Source: Bacillota bacterium (lineage in GTDB: Bacteria; Bacillota_C; Negativicutes; JAEYSJ01). Taken from it: a stretch of DNA of 11,369 bases. The stretch's first letter is position 1, and the number at the start of each line of letters is the position of its first letter. The notes beneath the pieces were generated by a model that searched no databases, was not told where the DNA came from, and was given only the letters and a program-made list of their open reading frames with translations. The stretch covers positions 1 through 11,369 of the forward strand of contig JAEYSJ010000311.1 of assembly GCA_023434855.1 (NCBI GenBank), read 5' to 3'. Shown piece by piece: positions 6,314 to 11,369 of this stretch. Position numbers and translations under genes: made by a program.

Positions 6314-6438
6314 AAGTCCGTTGAAAAAGGTTCATATGCGAGGCACGATGAGAACGCGAGTGAAATCGTACTTGTTTGCGTACGATGAGCGAGCGCTCGC
6401 AGGAGTAACGAAGCAGATGGGCCTTTAGCAGCGGACTT
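6314..6438. repeat. 125-bp palindromic MITE/REP-like element, copy 2
   Basis: Terminal inverted repeats start AAGTCCGTTG and end with CGGACTT; the next bases also mirror (AAGG..CATaTGC on the left, GCAGATGGGCCTT on the right). Internal hairpins are ATCGTAC/GTACGAT (6365-6371 and 6380-6386) and the palindrome GCGAGCGCTCGC (6389-6400). Ends, length and the GTAC-GTAC core agree with copy 1 at 1215-1340, while the other inner stems differ. It ends a few bases before the ribosome site of ybaK. Confidence 0.78.
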
Positions 6439-6453
6439 GATTGAGGGAGAAAA

Positions 6454-6927
6454 TTGAAAAAGACTAATGCCGCTCGTATTTTGGATGGATTGAAAATTAA
6501 ATACGAACTTCAAGAATATAAGGTAGATGAAGATGATCTTAGCGCCGAAAATGTGGCACGGAAGGTCGGCCTGCCGCCGGAGCAGGTTTTTAAAACCCTG
6601 GTGGTCCGTGGTGATAAGACAGGTGTGCTGATGGCTTGCGTTCCAGGTTCGGCTGAGCTTAATTTGAAGTCTTTGGCCACGGCGAGCGCCAATAAAAAGG
6701 TTGAAATGGTACCACTAAAAGAGGTGCAAAATTTGACAGGATATATTCGCGGTGGAGTATCTCCTCTTGGCGCGAAAAAACCATACCCCGTTTATGTTGA
6801 TAATAGTATTACTTCATGGCCAGTTATATCTATCAGTGCAGGAGTGCGCGGTTGTCAAATTGTTATCGCCCCTGATGATTTGGTGCAGGCTGTAAACGCG
6901 CATATTTGTGAATTAACGATCCGTTAA
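6454..6927 (+). CDS. ybaK: Cys-tRNA(Pro)/Cys-tRNA(Cys) deacylase, YbaK/EbsC family
   Basis: Trans-editing enzyme that hydrolyses mischarged Cys-tRNA(Pro), a quality-control step in translation, acting in the cytoplasm. The 157 residues are the normal length. Seen: [15 protein letters not shown] at the N-terminus, [11 protein letters not shown] (about 44-54) with the lysine that in the family lines the active site, [31 protein letters not shown] and [17 protein letters not shown]. The [10 protein letters not shown] and SAGVRG..I..APDDL blocks separate it from the ProX and ProRS INS domains. The start is TTG at 6454, preceded by GAGGGAGA (6443-6450); no in-frame ATG lies near enough to compete. 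The B3/B4-domain gene begins 36 bases downstream, so co-transcription is likely. The upstream region is occupied by repeat copy 2. Confidence 0.9.
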   Translation: MKKTNAARILDGLKIKYELQEYKVDEDDLSAENVARKVGLPPEQVFKTLVVRGDKTGVLMACVPGSAELNLKSLATASANKKVEMVPLKEVQNLTGYIRGGVSPLGAKKPYPVYVDNSITSWPVISISAGVRGCQIVIAPDDLVQAVNAHICELTIR

Positions 6928-6963
6928 AAACAGCAAAATTCTGATGTTTTCTGGGAGGCCGAT

Positions 6964-7632
6964 ATGCATTTAACAATTCATGACAGTATTAAGCAGATTA
7001 TCCCCAATTGCCGGCTGGGCTACATCATTATAAATAATACTAACGTGCGGGGGACGCCTCCGGCTTTGTCACAGGAATTTCTTAAATTACAGTCTGAAGT
7101 AGCTAAAATATATAACCTTAATATTTTGCCAACTGTACCACGGGTAGTAGCTGTGCGTAATATGTATAAAAAGCTTGACTTTGATCCTTCACGCTACCGT
7201 CCGGCTTCAGAAGCACTTGTCAGAAGGGTGTTGCAAAACAGGGGATTATATTACGTTAATAGTGCAGTTGATGTAAATAATTATTGTTCTATTAAATTTT
7301 TGTTGCCATTTGGTTTATATGACCTTGACCGGATAGAGGGCGATGTAGAATATAGAATGGCTTCACCAGGCAGTTATATAAATATTGCCGGCAATAATGT
7401 ATCAACTGACGGCAAGCCGTTTTTAACAGATAATAATGGTGTATTTGGCAACCCGACTTCAGATGCCAGACGTACGGCTGTAACCCTAAATACCCGGAAT
7501 CTTTTTTCAGTAGTTTATGCCGACGAAGAAGTAAGTGACGATGATTTAACTGAAATATTAAATTTTACAGCCAAAATGTTTGTCCATTACAATGATGGAA
7601 CAATAGCAGCCCAAAATATTATTTATGCTTAG
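6964..7632 (+). CDS. Free-standing B3/B4 (PheRS beta editing-like) domain protein
   Basis: A 222-residue cytoplasmic protein of the B3/B4 tRNA-binding domain group, homologous to the editing module of the phenylalanyl-tRNA synthetase beta subunit but not fused to a synthetase. Visible blocks: LGYIIINNTNVRG near the N-terminus, VPRVVAVRNMYKKLDFDPSR, RPASEALVRRVLQNRGLYYVNSAVDVNNYCSI-type core (about 80-110), LPFGLYDLDRI, FLTDNNGVFGNPTSDARRTAV (about 155-175) and LFSVVYAD. The order YRPASEALVRR, N..VD..N, GxYD and G.P.SD..RT is typical of the family. A ribosome site GGGAGG (about 6952-6957) precedes the ATG. Its position just behind ybaK suggests a role in clearing mischarged tRNA, but its substrate is unknown and this is inference. 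Confidence 0.85.
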   Translation: MHLTIHDSIKQIIPNCRLGYIIINNTNVRGTPPALSQEFLKLQSEVAKIYNLNILPTVPRVVAVRNMYKKLDFDPSRYRPASEALVRRVLQNRGLYYVNSAVDVNNYCSIKFLLPFGLYDLDRIEGDVEYRMASPGSYINIAGNNVSTDGKPFLTDNNGVFGNPTSDARRTAVTLNTRNLFSVVYADEEVSDDDLTEILNFTAKMFVHYNDGTIAAQNIIYA

Positions 7633-7638
7633 AATGTA

Positions 7639-7670
7639 TAATAGAGTGTGTTTCAAAAAACACACTTTCC
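7639..7670 (+). terminator. TATAAT followed by GTGTGTTT/AAACACAC hairpin
   Basis: Directly after the B3/B4 stop codon lies TATAAT, then AGTGTGTTT, loop CAAA, AAACACACT and a modest TTTCCTT tail. It may terminate the ybaK transcript. It closely repeats the arrangement at 6273-6297 after the DUF362 gene. Confidence 0.45.
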
Positions 7671-7684
7671 TTAATATTCTTTAA

Positions 7685-7791
7685 CTGTTGCAAAATACCC
7701 CGACATAAAACGCCCGGAAAGCCGCACATCAAGGGCATACCCGGTTTCTGCGCTGAAAGGCTCAATGACAAAGAAAGGTATTTTGTAACAG
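7685..7791. repeat. 107-bp inverted-repeat (MITE-like) element upstream of thrC
   Basis: CTGTTGCAAAATACC (7685-7699) is mirrored by GGTATTTTGTAACAG (7777-7791), 14 of 15 positions paired. The inside (CGCCCGGAAAGCCGCACATC, then AAGGGCATACCCGG) has no convincing reading frame. The ends differ from the 125-bp family, so this is a separate repeat type. It fills most of the 198-base gap before thrC and leaves only about 40 bases for control sequences downstream. Confidence 0.65.
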
Positions 7792-7830
7792 CCTCTAATA
7801 TGTATCTGGGAAAGGGGTACCTTATTTATT

Positions 7831-9330
7831 ATGTATATAAGTACGCGTGGAGGGCAGGAGAAAATTTCTGCTGCAAATGCCATTAAAAACGGGATAGCAG
7901 GTGATGGAGGATTGTTTGTCCCGGCTTTGATGCCGCAAATGGATAAAGAATCAATAGCCTCATTAACAGAGCTTAGCTATCAGCAACGCGCCTTTATAAT
8001 TCTTCGTCAGTTTCTGACCGATTATACGGATGATGAATTAAATAAGTGTATTTACGCTGCCTATAATAATGAAAAATTTGATTGTCAGGAAATTGCTCCT
8101 TTAGTATCAGTGGGAGAAAACAGCTTTGTCCTTGAATTGTGGCATGGACCAACAAGTGCTTTTAAGGATATGGCTTTACAGTTATTGCCGCAATTATTGT
8201 CCACTGCTTTACATAAAACAGGTGAAACCGCAGAGATCGTGATTTTGGTTGCTACTTCCGGAGATACAGGTAAGGCGGCGCTGGAAGGGTTCAGAGACGT
8301 AGACCAGATTAAAATAATTGTATTTTTCCCCCGTCAGGGTGTAAGCGAGATCCAGCGGTTGCAAATGATCACCCAAGAGGGCAGTAATGTGGCCGTTGTG
8401 GCTGTCAATGGTAATTTTGACGATGCTCAGACAGGCGTCAAGAGAATTTTTAATAATTCACAGTTTAACCAGATACTTGCAACACAAGGGTTTCATTTGT
8501 CATCGGCAAATTCGATTAACTGGGGACGCCTGGCCCCGCAAATTGTTTATTATTTTAGCGCATATGCGGATATGGTGCGTGGTGGCCGTATTACGGCCGG
8601 ACAGCCTGTAAACTTTGTTGTACCTACAGGCAACTTTGGTAATATTCTGGCCGGCTATTATGCCAAAATGATGGGGCTGCCGGTCAACCGGTTAATTTGT
8701 GCTTCAAATACTAATAATGTACTGACTGAATTCTTAAGGACAGGAGTGTATAATCGCCTGCGTCCTTTTCATAAAACCTATTCACCATCTATGGATATTT
8801 TAATTTCCAGCAACCTGGAACGTCTGTTATATCATATTACCTCCGGCGATACTACAAAGGTATGTTCCTGGATGGACGAGTTGAATACGAATGGCTCTTA
8901 TACGGTAGGGGAAGAATATTTAAAAGCTATTCAAGAAATTTTCTGGGCAGACTGGGCTGACGACAGTAAGACGGTTAGTAGGATCAAACAAGTTTATGAA
9001 CGCTTTCGCTACGTAGCTGACCCGCATACAGCTGTTGCCTGGCAGGCTAGCGAGTCATACCGGCAACAGACGGGAGATAAGACACCAATAGTAATTGTTT
9101 CCACTGCCAGCCCTTTTAAGTTTAATGAAAGTGTATTAACTGCGATAGGTGGTGCTGACAGTCTGCTGGGGAAAACCGAGTTTTCTATGCTGCAGGAATT
9201 ATCCAGGATTACCGGTTGGCCTGTTCCGCCTGCATTAGGCGCACTGGAACATAAAAAGATCAGACATCAAAAGGTGTGTGATAAGGAAAACATGACGGCA
9301 ACAGTGAAGGAATTGCTGGAAAGTATCTAG
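7831..9330 (+). CDS. thrC: Threonine synthase
   Basis: PLP enzyme that converts O-phosphohomoserine to threonine, the last step of the pathway; cytoplasmic. The 499 residues match the long type of threonine synthase. Seen: the N-terminal MYISTRGG and GDGGLFVP (the RG..SF.GLF-like start of the family), PLP-binding lysine Lys112 in GPTSAFKDMALQLLP, LVATSGDTGKAALEG (139-153), SSANSINWGRLAPQIVYY (about 224-241), and the phosphate-binding VPTGNFGN (264-271). All key residues look intact. The ATG is preceded by AAAGGGG at 7811-7817, about 13 bases away, which is rather far; no better start is present. No hom or thrB lies beside it, so it is a lone thr gene here. A terminator follows at 9409-9445. 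Confidence 0.95.
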   Translation: MYISTRGGQEKISAANAIKNGIAGDGGLFVPALMPQMDKESIASLTELSYQQRAFIILRQFLTDYTDDELNKCIYAAYNNEKFDCQEIAPLVSVGENSFVLELWHGPTSAFKDMALQLLPQLLSTALHKTGETAEIVILVATSGDTGKAALEGFRDVDQIKIIVFFPRQGVSEIQRLQMITQEGSNVAVVAVNGNFDDAQTGVKRIFNNSQFNQILATQGFHLSSANSINWGRLAPQIVYYFSAYADMVRGGRITAGQPVNFVVPTGNFGNILAGYYAKMMGLPVNRLICASNTNNVLTEFLRTGVYNRLRPFHKTYSPSMDILISSNLERLLYHITSGDTTKVCSWMDELNTNGSYTVGEEYLKAIQEIFWADWADDSKTVSRIKQVYERFRYVADPHTAVAWQASESYRQQTGDKTPIVIVSTASPFKFNESVLTAIGGADSLLGKTEFSMLQELSRITGWPVPPALGALEHKKIRHQKVCDKENMTATVKELLESI

Positions 9331-9408
9331 AAATATTTTTGTACGATTTATATCATAGGAATATGTTTATGTGATATTATGGCTTAGAGTAAGACATTTT
9401 TTGCTAAC

Positions 9409-9445
9409 CTGCAAAATCAGCTAATACTGGCGTTGCAGTTTTTTT
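9409..9445 (+). terminator. Intrinsic terminator of thrC
   Basis: CTGCAA (9409-9414) pairs with TTGCAG (9433-9438), with an inner CAG/CTG stem (9418-9420, 9427-9429), followed by seven T (9439-9445). It lies about 80 bases beyond the thrC stop codon. Confidence 0.75.
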
Positions 9446-9498
9446 GCTCTGTATTAGAGTTTAATTAGATCGGTAATTATTAAGAGAAAAATTTAATA

Positions 9499-10203
9499 AT
9501 GGCAAGAATAAGTAATTTTGCAGGAATAATTAACTATGCGAAGAATTTATTTATAAAAAGTTTCCGGCATAAGGTGAAATTGGTGAAAAAAAATAGAGTT
9601 CTTACGCATTCTATTATTGAGCAAGTAAATATGGAGGCTATAGAAGATTTTTGCCGGCAGATTTTTTACTGCGATCCATATACTTCCATGCATGCTGAAC
9701 ATGTAGCCGACCTGATGGCAGGTTTGGCAACACAAATGACTCTGACTTCGAATGAGATCAATTTAGCATATATGGTAGGTATCATGCATGATGTTGGCAA
9801 AATTAAGACTCCGGAACATATTCTTACCAAAAATGGCCGTTTGACTGATGCAGAGTATGCAATTATGAAAAAGCACGCAGACGATGGAGCGGATATGCTG
9901 GCTGGTATAGCAGGAGCAGAACCAATAGTGAAGATAATGCGTCATCACCATGAACGTTTTGATGGCACAGGGTATCCCGACGGTCTGCAAGAGGAAGACA
10001 TTCCGTTGTTTAGCAGGATGCTGTCTGTTTGTGATGCCTTTGACGCTATGACGACCCATCGCTGCTACAGGCAGCCTGTAAGCCTTAATGAATGTTTGCA
10101 AGAGATAACAAGGTGTGCCGGATCTCACTTTGATCCGGAAGTTTGTAAGGTCTTCATTGCATTTATACAAGAAAGATTCGGATTTTCCATGGATTCTTTG
10201 TAA
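9499..10203 (+). CDS. HD-GYP domain protein, probable c-di-GMP phosphodiesterase
   Basis: A 234-residue protein that is almost entirely one HD-GYP domain, with a basic N-terminal stretch (residues 14-35, [19 protein letters not shown]) and no sensor or receiver domain. All signature residues are present: His65 in SMHAEHV, IMHDVGK with His97-Asp98 and Lys101, His126 in [24 protein letters not shown] (148-160), Asp179 in CDAFDAMTT, and GSHFDPEV near the end. It should hydrolyse cyclic di-GMP in the cytoplasm; substrate is inferred from the family. The start is uncertain: the ATG has only a weak AAGAGAAA upstream, and ATG codon 45 is another candidate. The VOC gene follows after 14 bases with its ribosome site adjoining this stop, so the two are probably one transcript. 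Confidence 0.9.
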   Translation: MARISNFAGIINYAKNLFIKSFRHKVKLVKKNRVLTHSIIEQVNMEAIEDFCRQIFYCDPYTSMHAEHVADLMAGLATQMTLTSNEINLAYMVGIMHDVGKIKTPEHILTKNGRLTDAEYAIMKKHADDGADMLAGIAGAEPIVKIMRHHHERFDGTGYPDGLQEEDIPLFSRMLSVCDAFDAMTTHRCYRQPVSLNECLQEITRCAGSHFDPEVCKVFIAFIQERFGFSMDSL

Positions 10204-10217
10204 GGGAAGGATATTTT

Positions 10218-10628
10218 ATGAAAATTAAGCGTGTAGATTCAACAATTAGCACTAATAGACTTCGAGAATCTAAAGAGTTTTATATTAAGTATTTTAATTT
10301 TCAGTTAGTGTATGAAAGCGACTGGTATATAGAATTGATACTGCCGGAAATGCCTGGTGCCGGCATAAGTTTTACCTTGCCCCAGCGGGAAGAAGGAGAA
10401 TTTTTTAACGGAAAGGGACTTATCCTGTCTTTTGAGGTTGACGATGTAGATGCCGAATACCGGCGGTTAAAGGCGGCAGGATTGATTATCTATCAGGAGT
10501 TACAGGATAAGCCATGGGGCGAACGCAGCTTTGTAATTGACGATCCTAATGGTGTGCATATTTATATTTATAAATCAATTCCACCTACACCGGAATATCA
10601 GCAGATTTACGATTCATTCAAAAAATAA
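10218..10628 (+). CDS. VOC-superfamily (glyoxalase/bleomycin-resistance fold) protein
   Basis: A 136-residue cytoplasmic protein with the paired beta-alpha-beta-beta-beta modules of the VOC fold. The first is about 1-56 ([27 protein letters not shown]), the second about 68-122 ([21 protein letters not shown], then [19 protein letters not shown]). The WGxRSFxxxDPNG block is typical. The usual metal ligands are not obvious: no His at the start of the first strand, and the common Glu after DPNG is replaced in VHIYIY. Function therefore cannot be told; it may bind a small molecule rather than catalyse a metal-dependent reaction. A good ribosome site AAGGGAAGGA precedes the ATG, immediately after the HD-GYP stop codon. 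A strong terminator lies just behind it. Confidence 0.8.
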   Translation: MKIKRVDSTISTNRLRESKEFYIKYFNFQLVYESDWYIELILPEMPGAGISFTLPQREEGEFFNGKGLILSFEVDDVDAEYRRLKAAGLIIYQELQDKPWGERSFVIDDPNGVHIYIYKSIPPTPEYQQIYDSFKK

Positions 10629-10636
10629 AGGCAAAG

Positions 10637-10676
10637 AACCCCAGATGTGTGTTATTAATGCATATCTGGGGTTTTT
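10637..10676 (+). terminator. Intrinsic terminator of the HD-GYP/VOC transcript
   Basis: AACCCCAGATGTG (10637-10649) pairs with CATATCTGGGGTT (10661-10673), a 13-bp stem with one G-T pair, and runs into TTTTT (10672-10676). It begins nine bases after the VOC stop codon. Confidence 0.9.
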
Positions 10677-10793
10677 ACATGCCAAAAATTGGGGATGAAG
10701 GAATATAATCTATACAAGACGAATTTTTTCATGAAAAGAGAAAATATGTACCCCTCATAGTTCGATAGTTTATTTCGACAAGGAAAGGGGAAA

Positions 10794-11369
10794 ATGGAGA
10801 TGCATAGTGTTGGAAAAAGTGTTAAACGGGTTGACGCTATTGCGAAAGTGACCGGCAAAGCCCAATATGTGGATGACTTTTTTGAACGGGATATGCTCCA
10901 TGCAAAAATTTTTCGAAGTTCAATTGCCAACGGCTGGGTGAAAAGAATGGATATAACCAAGGCTAAAGCGCTGCCTGGGGTAGTGGCTGTTGTTACTTAT
11001 GAAGATGTGCCTCAGCATGCCTTTCCTACAGCCGGCCATCCGTATCATAAAGACCCTAAACACCAGGATGTGGCTGACCGCAAACTACTGACCCAGAGAG
11101 TGAGGTTGTATGGGGATGAAATTGCCGCAGTAATAGCAGAGGATGAATATACTGCTCTTCAGGCATTAAAGCTCATTACAGTTGAATATGAGGTATATCC
11201 GCCCATTTTGACGGCCGAGGATGCTTTGCGGGAAGGAACAGTAGAAATCCATTCCGGCACAAAAAATAGTATCGCTCATTCCAGCTATCACTGGGGTGAC
11301 ATTAATGAAGCGTTTGCTGAGGCGGATTATTTATTTGAAGATGAATTTAAGACCAGTACGGTGCAGCAT
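10794..11369 (+). CDS. Xanthine dehydrogenase-family molybdopterin-binding subunit, N-terminal part (3' end outside window)
   Basis: The frame is open to the window edge, giving 192 residues of the large molybdopterin-cytosine-dinucleotide subunit of the xanthine dehydrogenase/aldehyde oxidase family, hydroxylases of purines or other N-heterocycles. The start VGKSVKRVDAIAKVTGKAQY is the classic opening. The a/b hammerhead domain follows (about 20-130): HAKIFRSSIANG, ALPGVVAVVTYEDVP, YGDEIAAVIAEDEYTALQAL and VEYEVYPPILTAEDAL. The last residues, EFKTSTVQH, begin the molybdenum-binding domain. Substrate cannot be told from this part. Ribosome site AAGGAAAGGGG (10780-10790) lies three bases before ATG 10794, so ATG 10800 (protein MHSVGKS) is an equally good or better start. 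A TATAAT at 10704-10709 could be its -10 box, but no -35 is evident. Confidence 0.92.
   Translation, partial: MEMHSVGKSVKRVDAIAKVTGKAQYVDDFFERDMLHAKIFRSSIANGWVKRMDITKAKALPGVVAVVTYEDVPQHAFPTAGHPYHKDPKHQDVADRKLLTQRVRLYGDEIAAVIAEDEYTALQALKLITVEYEVYPPILTAEDALREGTVEIHSGTKNSIAHSSYHWGDINEAFAEADYLFEDEFKTSTVQH

Noticed and set aside
9331..9498. Cyclic di-GMP riboswitch before the second HD-GYP gene
   Set aside because: The expected GEMM conserved sequences are missing; the structure seen is the thrC terminator.
10655..10960. Minus-strand frame of 101 codons
   Set aside because: It is antisense to the VOC terminator and to the start of the molybdopterin subunit, which has a clear family match on the plus strand.
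1..11369. CRISPR array, tRNA genes or a defence island
   Set aside because: No regularly spaced direct repeats, no tRNA-like cloverleaf with TTCRANYC signature, and no nuclease, helicase or toxin-type genes were seen.

Overview
The window looks like chromosomal DNA from a Firmicutes-type bacterium, most probably a Negativicutes/Sporomusaceae relative (Sporomusa or Pelosinus-like). This rests on a T-box leader, Shine-Dalgarno sites of the GGAGG/GGGG type, two stand-alone HD-GYP proteins, a TM1266-like hydrogenase-system regulator and a xanthine-dehydrogenase-type gene. The genus assignment is inference, since no rRNA or marker gene is present.

Layout: (1) 1-1014, the 3' end of trpE and complete trpG, overlapping by ATGA; no trpDCFBA follows. 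(2) About 1034-1496, a sigma-A-like promoter and a T-box leader with its own terminator. The leader carries a 126-bp palindromic repeat between its Stem I region and its Stem III/antiterminator region. (3) 1543-2121, a convergently oriented membrane-protein gene of the CBO0543 type, which separates the T-box from the next forward gene. (4) 2231-3115, pheA (prephenate dehydratase with ACT domain). (5) 3319-4401, an HD-GYP gene on the minus strand with a clear terminator. (6) 4602-6265, a small TM1266-like regulator, then a DUF362/2x[4Fe-4S] protein with its own strong promoter and a hairpin leader. (7) 6314-7632, a second copy of the 125-bp repeat, then ybaK and a free-standing B3/B4-domain protein. 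(8) 7685-9445, another inverted-repeat element, then thrC and its terminator. (9) 9499-10676, a second HD-GYP gene and a VOC-fold gene, ending at a strong terminator. (10) 10794 to the end, the N-terminal part of a molybdopterin-binding xanthine dehydrogenase/aldehyde oxidase subunit.

Functionally the window mixes amino-acid biosynthesis (Trp, Phe, Thr), tRNA-related functions (T-box sensor, YbaK deacylase, B3/B4 protein), c-di-GMP turnover and redox proteins. The most unusual region is 1030-2230. There a T-box regulator carries an inserted mobile-type hairpin and is cut off from its likely biosynthetic target, pheA, by a reversed gene. Repeats of two different families lie in intergenic regions, and a shared TATAAT/GTGTGTT hairpin motif follows two of the genes. 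I see no CRISPR array, tRNA, rRNA or complete transposase gene.
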